Assembly (NCBI GenBank): GCA_025451295.1
Contig: JANWKQ010000085.1
Span: forward strand, 1 to 42,292
From: Flavobacteriales bacterium
Lineage (GTDB): Bacteria > Bacteroidota > Bacteroidia > CAIKAF01
Length of the DNA stretch: 42,292 nucleotides
Direction of reading: 5' to 3'
Shown here: positions 8,628 to 18,900 of the stretch, piece by piece
Layout of the letters: every line of letters begins with the position of its first letter
Position numbering within the stretch: the first letter of the stretch is position 1
The notes under the pieces: generated by a model
Databases searched by the model: none
Seen by the model: only the letters and a program-made list of their open reading frames with translations
What the model was told of the DNA's origin: nothing
Position numbers and translations under genes: made by a program

Positions 8628-9299
8628 CTAAGAAACAGGGGATATAATGATGACAATTTCGCCTTTGGGAGGATGATCGGTATAATATTGAAGCAGTTCT
8701 GCTGCTGTTCCTCTTTTTGTTTCGTGATAAATTTTTGATATTTCACGACAAACCGCCAGTTGTCTTTCGGCCGGTAAAAATTCTTTTGCTTCTTCCAATG
8801 CTTTTAAAAGACGATGTGGAGATTCATATACGACAAAAGTTTTTTCAGATAATGCAATCTCCTTCCATTTTGTCTGTCGTCCTTTTTTATGAGGTAGAAA
8901 ACCATCATATACAAAACTATCACATGGGAATCCGGATTGAACCAATGCAGGAACAAAGGCGGTTGGTCCAGGCAGACATTCCACCTCAATTTCGTTTTTC
9001 ACACATTCCCGGATCAATAAAAATCCCGGATCTGAAATGCCAGGTGTGCCGGCATCACTTACTAGTCCGGCTGTTTCCACCATTTGGATCTCGTCTACAA
9101 TTCTTTGTAATACTTTATGTTCATTGTGCTGATGAAAAGCAATGATCTTTCGGTCAATTCCAAAATGCTTCAATAAGTTTCCGGTGGTCCTGGTATCCTC
9201 GGCATAAAGCACATCCACCTCTTTTAATAGGCGAATGGCTCTATGAGTAATATCTTCCAGATTGCCGATAGGGGTAGGTATGATAAAGAGGCGGGCCAA
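8628..9299 (-). CDS. rsmI: 16S rRNA (cytidine(1402)-2'-O)-methyltransferase
   Basis: LFIIPTPIGNLEDITHRAIRLLKEVDVLYAEDTRTTGNLLKHFGI; SDAGTPGISDPGFLLI. Confidence 0.95.
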   Translation of the reverse strand: MARLFIIPTPIGNLEDITHRAIRLLKEVDVLYAEDTRTTGNLLKHFGIDRKIIAFHQHNEHKVLQRIVDEIQMVETAGLVSDAGTPGISDPGFLLIRECVKNEIEVECLPGPTAFVPALVQSGFPCDSFVYDGFLPHKKGRQTKWKEIALSEKTFVVYESPHRLLKALEEAKEFLPAERQLAVCREISKIYHETKRGTAAELLQYYTDHPPKGEIVIIISPVS

Positions 9300-10598
9300 T
9301 TATTTTATCTGGATTTGATCGATAAAATCTCTGAATAGATAATGAAGGTCTACAAATTCATTCAGAGGTAATGTTTCAGGCCGATCATCAATATCATGAT
9401 AAAATTTCACCGCCCCCATGGTATAAGCAAAAAAACACCTTACTTTTTTTTCGAAGAATGGATAATGGTCACTGTTGGCAGCAGGTCCTCTTTTCTTGAT
9501 CAGTGTTAAGTATTGTTTCTTTACGTTAATGCTATCCAGCAGATCAAATTCTTTTTTGAACTCTGTGGCATTAACCACCGTAATGCCTTCTTCACCCGTT
9601 CCCATGATATCGACGTTGAAAAGAAATTTGATTTGTGACAATGGGAAAACAGGATACATAGTATAACGGGTGGACCCAATTAATCCTGCCTCTTCGGCTC
9701 CAAATGCCATAAAAACAATGGAACATTTAGGTTGATTTTCCTTCATCGAATACCATTTGGCCAAACTTAGCATCATCGCGATTCCACTGGCATTGTCATT
9801 CGCTCCCGGGAAATAAACTGTTCTTCCGATCTTTCCCAGATGATCATAATGTGCACTGATCACAATAAATGAATCTGGTTTTTCCTTGCCTTCTACATAT
9901 CCGATCACATTTCGACAAGGATAATCATCAATAAATTTTGAATCCACTACAATACGCATCTGTTGAGAAGTCTTTGAAATATTTCCCTGAACAATCTCAA
10001 TGATAGGGAAAGGTGCTACTTCTGTGGCAACGCTCCATGTAATTTTTGATCTTACATAGATCAGTCCTTTTGCTCCAAAAGGATTCAAAGCCATGTTCTT
10101 AAATATCTTTTTTTGATCCGGATCAGTAACACCTTTGTCGTCAACCACAATAAAGTAGGTGGAAAAATCACGTCTGGCAAATTCTTTATAGGCCGCATCG
10201 TTAGCAACGGTAGCACTGTCAAGCCAGATAATATTCCAGGTGCCCTTTACATCCGGACATCCGGCATCAGGAACAAAATCTCTTCCGCAGATCAGGTATT
10301 GATCGTCGATGGCCACAAATACATCCCGTGGAAATACATTGACGGGGAAATTAAAGTTCTGATAATAGTTTTTTGCTCCAACAAATTTCTTGAGTCCCAA
10401 TTTATAAAACTCCGAGGCAACATAATAGGCTGCCAGATTGTCTCCTTCTTTGATATAACCTCTTCCTTTAAAAAATGAAGATGCCAGGGTATCAACAACG
10501 GTCCGGCCATATTTAAATATATCAAAGTTCAGATTATCCTGGCTTCGGAGAGAGCCAAGAGATAAAATGAAAAAGAAAACAATCAGTGATTTTTTCAT
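9300..10598 (-). CDS. M28 family metallopeptidase (secreted)
   Basis: Signal peptide; SFIVISAHYDHLGKIG, YFPGANDNASGIAMMLSLA, VFMAFGAEEAGLIGS, SDHYPFFEKKV. Confidence 0.92.
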   Translation of the reverse strand: MKKSLIVFFFILSLGSLRSQDNLNFDIFKYGRTVVDTLASSFFKGRGYIKEGDNLAAYYVASEFYKLGLKKFVGAKNYYQNFNFPVNVFPRDVFVAIDDQYLICGRDFVPDAGCPDVKGTWNIIWLDSATVANDAAYKEFARRDFSTYFIVVDDKGVTDPDQKKIFKNMALNPFGAKGLIYVRSKITWSVATEVAPFPIIEIVQGNISKTSQQMRIVVDSKFIDDYPCRNVIGYVEGKEKPDSFIVISAHYDHLGKIGRTVYFPGANDNASGIAMMLSLAKWYSMKENQPKCSIVFMAFGAEEAGLIGSTRYTMYPVFPLSQIKFLFNVDIMGTGEEGITVVNATEFKKEFDLLDSINVKKQYLTLIKKRGPAANSDHYPFFEKKVRCFFAYTMGAVKFYHDIDDRPETLPLNEFVDLHYLFRDFIDQIQIK

Positions 10599-10600
10599 TT

Positions 10601-11524
10601 TTAATCGAAGCGTCGTTGTATTAACGCAATGAACTGCAATGCTGTTTTATTTTCAGGATCCCATTTATACATCGAAGCCGCCTGGGCCAGTAAAGTCTCT
10701 GCTTCTTTCCATGTTTGCTTTGTATTCATCGCATCCACAAACTGGTTATAATGATCACTATTTTTACCAAAGAGTTCATTCGTATAATGGAATTTTTCAT
10801 GAAGGGGTATTGCTTTTTTCAAATCCTTCACTTTGGAATTCATCATTTTTTCGGCAATATTTTCCATTGACCCATCAATGATCGACTCATTCAGGGACGT
10901 GATCACCGTTTTCTTTTGATGCTCTTCTGTTTCATGTTCATATTTTGAATGAAGTGATTGAGGAACCTCTACTTTCTTTTCTTCCTTTACCAATATGTCC
11001 TCTTCTTTGAAAATTTCTTTTTTCGAAAATTCTCCTTCTGATGAATGAACTGTTAGAGGAACATTCGTTTCTGTTTTTTCCACTTCAGAAACAGGCTCGA
11101 TCAATGTATCCTCCAATAAATCATTTTTTGCCAGAGAAGAATTGGAATCTATTTTATCTGATATAACCGGAATGTCTACGTTAAAAGCATCAGCCAGGTG
11201 CTTATGCTCTTCCACTTTCTTTTCAAGTTCTTTATTGGTCTGGCGAAGTTTTTCTGCATCCTGTTCTGCCGTCTTTAATTGCTCGGTTAACACCCTCAAC
11301 TTATCCTGCAGATCACGAAGTTTGATCTGTTCATCAGAATTGGTAGCTGATGCCGGTTGATGTTTGATCACAGCAGCGAATTCAATGATCTTCGCAGCAT
11401 TGTTCACCATCATATCTATTTCACCGGGGGTAAAAGCCTCCGGGTTTTTTGCCAGTTGGTTATAAATATCCACCACCTTTTTCAGGTGGATGCCAATTTC
11501 TCTGAGTAGTTCGGGTTTTGTCAT
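10601..11524 (-). CDS. coiled-coil protein of unknown function
   Basis: 307 aa; central heptad-like region LRDLQDKLRVLTEQLKTAEQDAEKLRQTNKELEKKVEEHK; abuts the M28 peptidase gene. Confidence 0.75.
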   Translation of the reverse strand: MTKPELLREIGIHLKKVVDIYNQLAKNPEAFTPGEIDMMVNNAAKIIEFAAVIKHQPASATNSDEQIKLRDLQDKLRVLTEQLKTAEQDAEKLRQTNKELEKKVEEHKHLADAFNVDIPVISDKIDSNSSLAKNDLLEDTLIEPVSEVEKTETNVPLTVHSSEGEFSKKEIFKEEDILVKEEKKVEVPQSLHSKYEHETEEHQKKTVITSLNESIIDGSMENIAEKMMNSKVKDLKKAIPLHEKFHYTNELFGKNSDHYNQFVDAMNTKQTWKEAETLLAQAASMYKWDPENKTALQFIALIQRRFD

Positions 11525-11587
11525 GGTTTTAAAATGGTTAATCCGTTATAAAACAACGGTTTTATTATACATTTGTGTACAATTAAG

Positions 11588-11621
11588 GTTCTTAAATATC
11601 CTTATAAAAGAGCTTAAGAAC
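11588..11621 (+). promoter_or_regulatory. perfect 8-bp inverted repeat in probable leader of tdk
   Basis: GTTCTTAA (11588-11595) and TTAAGAAC (11614-11621), downstream of a TACATTTG -7-like element at 11568-11575. Confidence 0.4.
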
Positions 11622-11667
11622 AGTATGGTATCACAGCCGAAAATTACAAATTATTGGCAGGAAAAGT

Positions 11668-12243
11668 ATGTTTGTTGAAAACACATTAAAACAGGGCGAA
11701 AAACGGGGTTGCATTGAGGTGATCTGTGGCTCTATGTTTTCAGGAAAAACCGAAGAACTCATCCGGCGGCTTAAACGGGCTAAAATCGCGAAACTCAAGG
11801 TGGAGATCTTTAAACCCGAAATCGATACCAGATACCATGCGGAGGACGTCGTCTCTCATGAAGGAAACACCATAAAATCAACTCCGGTGCCTATTTCAGG
11901 GAATATTCTTTTACTGGCCAACGACATGGATGTGGTAGGTATTGATGAGGCCCAATTTTTTGATGATGGTCTCGTAGATGTATGCAATACCCTTGCAAAT
12001 AATGGGATAAGGGTGGTCGTAGCCGGATTGGATATGGACTATACCGGAAAACCTTTTGGAGTAATGCCCCGGCTTATGGCAGTGGCGGAATTTGTGACCA
12101 AGGTGCACGCTATTTGTGTTGATTGTGGCCATATAGCCAATCATTCGTATAGGGTAGGAGATGATGAAAAATTGGTTCTTCTGGGAGAAACCGATTCTTA
12201 TAAACCCCTTTGCAGAGATTGTTTTATTAAACATCAGGCATGA
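11668..12243 (+). CDS. tdk: thymidine kinase
   Basis: [47 protein letters not shown]; zinc-type [13 protein letters not shown] ... CRDC. Confidence 0.95.
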   Translation: MFVENTLKQGEKRGCIEVICGSMFSGKTEELIRRLKRAKIAKLKVEIFKPEIDTRYHAEDVVSHEGNTIKSTPVPISGNILLLANDMDVVGIDEAQFFDDGLVDVCNTLANNGIRVVVAGLDMDYTGKPFGVMPRLMAVAEFVTKVHAICVDCGHIANHSYRVGDDEKLVLLGETDSYKPLCRDCFIKHQA

Positions 12244-14708
12244 AACCGGGAAACTATACACTTCAGGACATCAGCCGGATCGTTGAGGGTGACCTTATTG
12301 GAAATTCCGATCCACAGGAGATCATCTACCTGATAATTGACAGTCGTAAAATTGTTTTCCCAAAGAATTCTATCTTTTTTGCTATTCATGGACCTCAGCA
12401 TGACGGACATCAATATCTCAATGATGCCATCAAAGCCGGAGTCAGGAATTTTATTATTTCCAATAAAAAAAATATTTCCAATACCCCACCCGATTGTCGC
12501 TTTATCGTGGTAAATGATACATTGGCAGCTTTGCAAAAACTGGCAGGCCATCACCGCCGGCTATTTCACATACCGTTGGTTGGAATAACCGGTAGCAATG
12601 GCAAGACCATTGTAAAAGACTGGCTCAGCCAGGTGCTTTCGATTCAGTACAATGTTTGTAAAAGTCCGAAAAGTTATAACTCACAGGTTGGGGTCCCGCT
12701 TTCTGTATGGAACCTTCACACCGAAAATGAGATCGGGATCTTCGAAGCGGGTATTTCCCAAAAAGGGGAAATGCAACGACTCGAAACCATCATCCAACCC
12801 CAAATAGGTATCTTCACCAATATAGGAACGGCACATGAGGAGAATTTCTCATCGATGGAAGAAAAGATACGGGAAAAACTTCTCTTGTTTCAACATGCAG
12901 ATACGATCATCCTTCGAAATGATTCCCCGCTTGTTGAATCCGAAAGCAGGAAAATATATTCTTCAAAAAATATTGTTTCCTGGGGAAGGACTGAGCAGTC
13001 CCGATTCAAATGTAGCACCATTGAAAAATCAGGGGATACGGAAATCTATCTGACGGATGGTGATACCAATTATACATTTACCATTCCATTTGCTGATCCG
13101 GCGTCAGTAGAAAATGCTGTTCATGTTTTTGTGGCTGCCATTATTTTAAAAGCTGATATGGCCATCATTACCGAACAAATGAAATGGTTGTCGAAAGTAA
13201 ACATGCGTCTTTCTTTTAAAACCGGGAAAAACAATTGTTTTATTATTGATGATACCTATAGCAACGACCTGGATTCATTAAAGATCGCAATTGATAGCCT
13301 CACCAACCTGGCACAATATCCAAAAAAGACAATTATTTTATCCGATATAGCCCAATCCAAAACAAAAAAAGAAGATCTATATAAAGAAGTGGCCCAGATC
13401 CTGCAGCAAAAGAAAATTGACAAGGTCATAGGGATTGGAGAGGAGATTAATCAATATCAGTCATTTTTTAAAGGTGATCTGCATTTTTTTAAAAATGCAG
13501 ATACTTTGGTTCATCATCTTCATGACATTCATTTCAACAATGAAGCTATCCTGATAAAAGGAGCCAGAAGTTTTGGTCTGGAAAAAATTGTGACCCGGTT
13601 AGAAAATAAAGTACATGATACCGTTCTTGAAGTGAATCTGAATGCGATGGTCAACAATCTCAATTATTACAGAAGCCATATACCAGCAGGCACGAAGATT
13701 ATGGCGATGGTAAAGGCATCCGGTTATGGTACCGGTACACATGAGATTGCACATGTGCTTAATTTTCATCATGTGGATTATTTATCAGTAGCATATACTG
13801 ATGAAGGAATTGAGTTGCGGAACCGTGGGATTGAATTACCTATTATGGTGATGAATGCGGAGGCGACCAGTTATGAATTGTTGATTGAGAAAAAACTGGA
13901 ACCGGTGATCTATAATTTCGAATACCTGTTACAACTAACCGATCATAAGCAAAACGGAGGTAATATTCCCCCCATCCATCTTGAAATAGATACAGGTATG
14001 CATCGGTTGGGGTTTGATGTAGAAAAAATCGATGAACTCATTGCATTGCTCAAAAAAGAAAGAGGAGTAGAAATAAAATCAATTTTTTCTCATTTGGCGG
14101 CTTCAGATGAACCCGACATGGACCCATTTACAATTGAACAATTGAATTTGTTTAAAGAGATCGCGGGCAGAATAGAAAAAGAACTTGGAATAAAAGTCAT
14201 CAAACATATTGCCAACTCTGCCGGAGCCAGCAGGTTTAACGAAGCAGCATTCGACATGATCCGTTTGGGTGTTGGATTATATGGGGTTGGGTCAAATGAA
14301 TCCGAACAAGCTAAACTTCAACCTGTGGTCCAGTTATTTTCCACTATCACACAAATCACTTCCATTAAAAAAGGATCTTCTGTTGGATATGGCCGAAGTT
14401 ATATAGCTGAAAAGGATATGAAGATCGCTACCGTTCCTATTGGTTATGCGGATGGTTATCGAAGAAGTCTCGGCAATGGAAAAGGAAAAATGTTTGTGAA
14501 TGGTATACCGGCACATGTGATCGGGCGGGTATGCATGGATATGACAATGATCGATATTACGGGTATTGAAGCAGAGATCGGGGATCAGGTAGAAATCATT
14601 GGAGAAAATCATCCAATCGGTATTTTTGCCAAATCAATTGATACCATTCCTTACGAGGTACTCACTTCTATTTCGCAAAGGGTGAGAAGGGTGTACACCC
14701 AGGAATAA
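12240..14708 (+). CDS. bifunctional UDP-N-acetylmuramoyl-tripeptide:D-Ala-D-Ala ligase / alanine racemase (MurF-Alr fusion)
   Basis: 822 aa; MurF part with [15 protein letters not shown]; Alr part with [33 protein letters not shown]; starts in a 4-bp ATGA overlap with tdk. Confidence 0.93.
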   Translation: MKPGNYTLQDISRIVEGDLIGNSDPQEIIYLIIDSRKIVFPKNSIFFAIHGPQHDGHQYLNDAIKAGVRNFIISNKKNISNTPPDCRFIVVNDTLAALQKLAGHHRRLFHIPLVGITGSNGKTIVKDWLSQVLSIQYNVCKSPKSYNSQVGVPLSVWNLHTENEIGIFEAGISQKGEMQRLETIIQPQIGIFTNIGTAHEENFSSMEEKIREKLLLFQHADTIILRNDSPLVESESRKIYSSKNIVSWGRTEQSRFKCSTIEKSGDTEIYLTDGDTNYTFTIPFADPASVENAVHVFVAAIILKADMAIITEQMKWLSKVNMRLSFKTGKNNCFIIDDTYSNDLDSLKIAIDSLTNLAQYPKKTIILSDIAQSKTKKEDLYKEVAQILQQKKIDKVIGIGEEINQYQSFFKGDLHFFKNADTLVHHLHDIHFNNEAILIKGARSFGLEKIVTRLENKVHDTVLEVNLNAMVNNLNYYRSHIPAGTKIMAMVKASGYGTGTHEIAHVLNFHHVDYLSVAYTDEGIELRNRGIELPIMVMNAEATSYELLIEKKLEPVIYNFEYLLQLTDHKQNGGNIPPIHLEIDTGMHRLGFDVEKIDELIALLKKERGVEIKSIFSHLAASDEPDMDPFTIEQLNLFKEIAGRIEKELGIKVIKHIANSAGASRFNEAAFDMIRLGVGLYGVGSNESEQAKLQPVVQLFSTITQITSIKKGSSVGYGRSYIAEKDMKIATVPIGYADGYRRSLGNGKGKMFVNGIPAHVIGRVCMDMTMIDITGIEAEIGDQVEIIGENHPIGIFAKSIDTIPYEVLTSISQRVRRVYTQE

Positions 14709-14712
14709 AAAA

Positions 14713-14742
14713 ATCCCATCTGGTGTTTAACCGAGACGGGAT
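14713..14742. terminator. hairpin terminator downstream of murF-alr
   Basis: AAAAAAA then ATCCCATCTGGT-GTTTA-ACCGAGACGGGAT; convergent with the gene at 14765-15073. Confidence 0.6.
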
Positions 14743-14764
14743 CTTCTGAATTTTATTTAAAAAA

Positions 14765-15073
14765 TTATTTTTCTACTTCAGTGGTTGTGGTCCCTTTTGA
14801 AGCTGTTTTTAAAGCGCTTGATCTTGCCAAAGCAATCGTAGTTTTTGGTCCATCAGTAGTTGTAGTTGAAGAATGATCTCCACCTTTCATGCAACATGAT
14901 TTGGTTGTGGTAGTGTTCGTGGTAGTATTGGTACTTGTTGAAACAGAGGTACTGTTCTTGCTACAACATGATTTGGTTCCATGCTCAGAACCACATGATT
15001 TTGTAGTTGTTTGGGCAGATACAGCTAATGTTGCACCTAGAACAAAAACGGAGGCTAATAATATTTTTTTCAT
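14765..15073 (-). CDS. secreted Thr/Ser/Cys-rich low-complexity protein with repeated TKSCC motifs
   Basis: MKKILLASVFVLGATLAVSAQ signal peptide; TTKSCGSEHGTKSCCSKN ... TTTTKSCCMKGGDH; underlying DNA repeat CAACATGATTTGGTT at 14892 and 14964. Confidence 0.75.
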   Translation of the reverse strand: MKKILLASVFVLGATLAVSAQTTTKSCGSEHGTKSCCSKNSTSVSTSTNTTTNTTTTKSCCMKGGDHSSTTTTDGPKTTIALARSSALKTASKGTTTTEVEK

Positions 15074-15229
15074 CGTTATTTCGTTTATATGAAGTCAAAT
15101 ATACGAAGATTTTGGATAGAGTCCCAAAATCCTCTCAATCCGCCACCCGTTAAGCTGTCCAAAAGGCCTAAATGTGGTCAAATCCAATTAACGATTGTTA
15201 AAGGATTTAAAAAAATCACTCTTTTAGCT

Positions 15230-15237
15230 TAAATTTG
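15230..15237 (+). promoter_or_regulatory. putative -7 element TAAATTTG upstream of first HMA gene
   Basis: TAnnTTTG match 20 nt before ATG 15257. Confidence 0.45.
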
Positions 15238-15256
15238 AAATATAGATCAGGATACT

Positions 15257-15601
15257 ATGAAACAGATCATTTTTTTAATCGCCAGCATCGTTTTTATTTC
15301 TTCCGGAATTTTTGCTCAGAAAAATGCAATTACGGAAGTAAAGATTAAAACATCGGCCCAATGTGACATGTGTAAGGAAAGAATAGAAAACGGACTCTAT
15401 ACACAAAAGGGCGTTGTTTCGGCCATTCAGGATTTGGAAACCAAAACACTTACGATTAAATACCGTGCAGCTAAAATTTCGGTTGCCAGTTTACGCCTTT
15501 TTATCAGTAGCCTTGGATACGATGCGGATGATATAATCGCTGACAAAAATGCGCATGATCACTTACCCGCCTGTTGCCAGGTAGGATCCACCCTCCACTA
15601 A
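15257..15601 (+). CDS. secreted heavy-metal-associated (HMA) domain protein
   Basis: Signal peptide ending FAQ; ITEVKIKTSAQCDMCKERIENGLYTQKGVVSAIQDLETKTLTIKY; C-terminal LPACCQ. Confidence 0.88.
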   Translation: MKQIIFLIASIVFISSGIFAQKNAITEVKIKTSAQCDMCKERIENGLYTQKGVVSAIQDLETKTLTIKYRAAKISVASLRLFISSLGYDADDIIADKNAHDHLPACCQVGSTLH

Positions 15602-15651
15602 ACGATGAACTCATTCATAAATAATGTATATTTGAATATTAATATTTTCTT

Positions 15652-16011
15652 ATGAAACAACTAACCGTTTTTATTTTAGGACTTTTATTTTTACCACTGG
15701 GCCTATTGGCTCAAACCACCGAAAACCAGGAAGTGGCCGACATAAAGGTTAAAACCACAGCGGTATGTGGCATGTGTAAAGGAAGAATTGAAAGTAACTT
15801 AGGTACTCAAAAAGGTGTTGTTTCTGCTAAACTGGATCTTCCTACCAACATTATTTCTATTCAATATAAAACTACGGAGGTCACTAAAGAAGTTCTGCTT
15901 GCATTTATAAGTAATATGGGATATGCGGCTGATGATATTCCAGCCAATCAGGTATCTTACGACAAATTGCCCAAATGCTGCCAGATCAATTCTGGTGTAA
16001 AAATGGAATAG
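15652..16011 (+). CDS. secreted heavy-metal-associated (HMA) domain protein, paralog of preceding gene
   Basis: ADIKVKTTAVCGMCKGRIESNLGTQKGVVSAKLDLPTNIISIQYKT; C-terminal LPKCCQ; own TATATTTG element at 15627-15634. Confidence 0.88.
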   Translation: MKQLTVFILGLLFLPLGLLAQTTENQEVADIKVKTTAVCGMCKGRIESNLGTQKGVVSAKLDLPTNIISIQYKTTEVTKEVLLAFISNMGYAADDIPANQVSYDKLPKCCQINSGVKME

Positions 16012-16013
16012 CC

Positions 16014-17030
16014 TCAAATATTCCTTATTTTCTTTTCCCATAACCAGGCATGTAACATAGCATCCTCTAAAGAATATTTTGCTTTCCAGTTGAGTTCTTT
16101 TTCTGCCCTGTCTACATTGGCCCAGATCTTTTCTATATCCCCCTCTCTCCTGCCTGTGATCTTATAATTTACCTTTACACTTGTTGCTTTTTCAAAAGCC
16201 TTCACTACTTCCAGCACTGTATTCCCTTTTCCGGTTCCAATATTATAAAATGAAACCTGTAAATCCGATTTTTTGCTGATCAGTTTTTTCAGGGCAGCCA
16301 CATGTGCACCCGCCAGATCACTTACGTGAATAAAATCACGAATACAAGTTCCATCAGGCGTTTCATAATCATTCCCAAAAATATTCAGTAGTGGCAAAAT
16401 ACCGGCTGCGGTTTGGGTAATATAGGGTCCCAGGTTGTTGGGAACACCTCTCGGCAATTCCCCAATTGTTCCGCTTTTATGAGCACCTACCGGATTGAAA
16501 TACCGGAGAATAATACTTCTGAAATTCGGATTTGCTTCAGCAAAATCTGCAATTACCTGTTCGCAAACCTGTTTGGTATACCCATAGGGAGTAGCAGCAT
16601 CTTTAATGGGTGAATCTTCAGTAACCGGTAAATGATCCGGTTGTCCATACACCGTACAGGAAGAAGAAAAAACCAGCAGATACACATTGAACGACTTCAT
16701 TACATTTAATAAAGTAATGGTAGCTCCAATATTATTCCGATAATATTCCAATGGTTTTTCTACCGATTCATTCACACTTTTAAAGGCGGCAAAGTGTATA
16801 ACCGCATCAATTGAGTGGGAAGAAAATATTTTCCGAAGTGCTTCTTCGTTGGTGATGTCCTCGCAGATAAAAATTTGTTTATTACCAGTAATGGCATCTA
16901 CATTCTCATTGATAAAGGCTTCAGAATTGCAGAGGTTATCAATATTGAGCACATCCATGCCGGCCTCATACAATTCAACAATGGTATGCGATCCGATAAA
17001 TCCAGTTCCGCCGGTTACGAGAATGTTCAT
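16014..17030 (-). CDS. galE: UDP-glucose 4-epimerase
   Basis: MNILVTGGTGFIGSHTIVELYEAGMDVLNIDNL; SSSCTVYGQP; YGYTKQVCEQ; RYFNPVGAHKSGTIGE. Confidence 0.95.
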   Translation of the reverse strand: MNILVTGGTGFIGSHTIVELYEAGMDVLNIDNLCNSEAFINENVDAITGNKQIFICEDITNEEALRKIFSSHSIDAVIHFAAFKSVNESVEKPLEYYRNNIGATITLLNVMKSFNVYLLVFSSSCTVYGQPDHLPVTEDSPIKDAATPYGYTKQVCEQVIADFAEANPNFRSIILRYFNPVGAHKSGTIGELPRGVPNNLGPYITQTAAGILPLLNIFGNDYETPDGTCIRDFIHVSDLAGAHVAALKKLISKKSDLQVSFYNIGTGKGNTVLEVVKAFEKATSVKVNYKITGRREGDIEKIWANVDRAEKELNWKAKYSLEDAMLHAWLWEKKIRNI

Positions 17031-17078
17031 TATTACAAACCTAGTGATTTTTTTTAGGGCTGCCTATCCGGTAGCGAT

Positions 17079-17939
17079 TTAATGGTGGTTTTTCTCCTTC
17101 AAATAATTCTTATAGAATCCCGCAAATTTTTTCAGCTTATCCACATTGATCCAATCCACACCAGCATCAAGTAAATATCTCCAGACTTTTTTATTCTCCG
17201 GAGCTGCATAAAATCTTAACTGTTTATTACGTGAATGAGTTGACTCTGCATATATCTTTAATGTCTGTACATCTCTTTGATCAGGATCACCCATACCTCT
17301 ATACTTTAATAGCTTAAAATAAGGGTCACTTCTTCTTTCTATAATAAATAATATATCGGCAGGATATACACTTGGAGACCAATACAAATAATCATGACAT
17401 AATTCATTAGCAGGTCCAAAGCCAACATCAATTTTTACCATTTGCCAATCTTCCTTAATGATTGCTAAATCAGGTGCCTTTCCGGATAAACAAATCTTTA
17501 ACGGAGCCTGTACAATTGAATCGTTTTTATAACAATATCTGGTAATATATTTTTCATATTTACTCAATACAAGTTTTAAATATTTATAGGTACTGTCTCT
17601 GTTTGTTTTAATATCAATCATTAAAATCAATGGATGTTCTTCGGAATATTTGAAAAGGGTATCATTTTCTTTGATCATTCTTACAATCGGATCCAGATAC
17701 ATTTCTTCTATTGTTTTTTTTCCTGATAGAAGCCAGGGGTTATGGGCGACCTTTATCTTGTTCGTCTTATCCAGACAAACATCGATTTCAATACTTGCGT
17801 AACCAAATTCAACAGCTGTATATAAAGGTCGTTGTTGCAGATAATCATTATGCGAATGCCCACATGGAATAGCTGGTTGAGCCAAAAGCTGAAGCCAGAA
17901 AAAGGGAGAGAAAAAGAAAATTTTTGAAATTTTATTCAA
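17079..17939 (-). CDS. secreted phosphatidylinositol-specific phospholipase C-like / AIM6-like phosphodiesterase
   Basis: PCGHSHNDYLQQRPLYTAVEFGYASIEIDVCL ... HPLILMIDIKTNRDSTYKYLKLVL ... AGVDWINVDKL. Confidence 0.75.
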   Translation of the reverse strand: MNKISKIFFFSPFFWLQLLAQPAIPCGHSHNDYLQQRPLYTAVEFGYASIEIDVCLDKTNKIKVAHNPWLLSGKKTIEEMYLDPIVRMIKENDTLFKYSEEHPLILMIDIKTNRDSTYKYLKLVLSKYEKYITRYCYKNDSIVQAPLKICLSGKAPDLAIIKEDWQMVKIDVGFGPANELCHDYLYWSPSVYPADILFIIERRSDPYFKLLKYRGMGDPDQRDVQTLKIYAESTHSRNKQLRFYAAPENKKVWRYLLDAGVDWINVDKLKKFAGFYKNYLKEKNHH

Positions 17940-18012
17940 CTTATTATCAGTATTTTAAATAATTTTTGACAAGTTTACTGTCAGAAGACTTGACAATTTA
18001 ACTAACTGGATT

Positions 18013-18020
18013 TACATTTG
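18013..18020 (+). promoter_or_regulatory. putative promoter of XRE-S24 gene: TTGACA (17990-17995) and TACATTTG (18013-18020)
   Basis: 17-bp spacing; overlapping TTGACAA direct repeats and a TGACA/TGTCA inverted repeat at 17966-17996. Confidence 0.45.
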
Positions 18021-18037
18021 CTCTAAACTTAACTGCA

Positions 18038-18865
18038 ATGATATACTTTTCTAAAAATATCCAATTACTCCGTAAACGCAAAAAGCGTTCACAGGAAGAA
18101 ATGGCCGGGGTCTTAGGTTTAAAAAGATCCACTTTAAGTGCTTATGAACTGGGCACTGTTGAACCAAGTCTCGAAACGCTGACCCGTTTCTCCAGATTTT
18201 TTAAAATTACCATGGATAAGCTGGTCACCCTTGATCTGGCATCCATATCCGAATTTTACCTCAGTGACCTTGAAAAAGGGTTTGATACAGATATTACGGG
18301 GAAAAAATTACGTATCCTGGCGACCACGATCGATAGTGAGAATAATGATAATGTAGAGTTGGTGCCCATGAAAGCCAAGGCTGGTTATACCGCAGGCTAT
18401 GCTGATCCGGAATATATCAGGGTATTACCAACCTTCCAATTACCCTTTTTAAGCAAGAGTAAAAAATATCGGGCTTTTCAAATCAGTGGTGATTCAATGC
18501 CACCAGTGGCTGATGGGAGCTATGTAACCGGGGAATACGTACAAAACTGGGAAAGCATTAAAAATGGTCAGCCTTATATAATTGTCACCCGTGATGAAGG
18601 TGTGGTTTTTAAGATCATATATAATAAGATCGTGGAAACCCAAACGCTTACCTTATGCAGCACAAACCCCATGTATGCTCCGTATGATGTTCATATTACG
18701 GAGATCATCGAGGTATGGAAATTTGTAAATTATCTCAGTGAAAACCTGGAAATACAGGAAGACAGTGAAAAAGATCTTACCAAAGCCTTACAAAATCTTC
18801 AGAAGGATATACTGCATATGCAAAAGAAGATTGAGAATTTTCCGGGTCAGAATAAGCCTGAATAA
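18038..18865 (+). CDS. XRE-family transcriptional regulator with C-terminal S24 (LexA/CI-like) peptidase domain
   Basis: N-terminal HTH IQLLRKRKKRSQEEMAGVLGLKRSTLSAYELGTVEPSLETL; S24 dyad context FQISGDSMPPVADGSYV and EGVVFKII. Confidence 0.9.
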   Translation: MIYFSKNIQLLRKRKKRSQEEMAGVLGLKRSTLSAYELGTVEPSLETLTRFSRFFKITMDKLVTLDLASISEFYLSDLEKGFDTDITGKKLRILATTIDSENNDNVELVPMKAKAGYTAGYADPEYIRVLPTFQLPFLSKSKKYRAFQISGDSMPPVADGSYVTGEYVQNWESIKNGQPYIIVTRDEGVVFKIIYNKIVETQTLTLCSTNPMYAPYDVHITEIIEVWKFVNYLSENLEIQEDSEKDLTKALQNLQKDILHMQKKIENFPGQNKPE

Positions 18866-18900
18866 ACTACACATGGATTAAACGAATTTTTCCTGATAAA

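Noticed and set aside
8717-9145. 142-aa forward ORF
   Set aside because: Antisense to rsmI; shadow ORF.
12240-14708. MurF-Alr fusion as a novelty
   Set aside because: This fusion is, to my knowledge, already known and common in Bacteroidota; both active-site motifs look normal.
14892-15000. Possible CRISPR-like or tandem repeat (CAACATGATTTGGTT)
   Set aside because: Explained as coding repeats for TTKSCC units in the Cys-rich secreted protein; irregular spacing and no cas genes.
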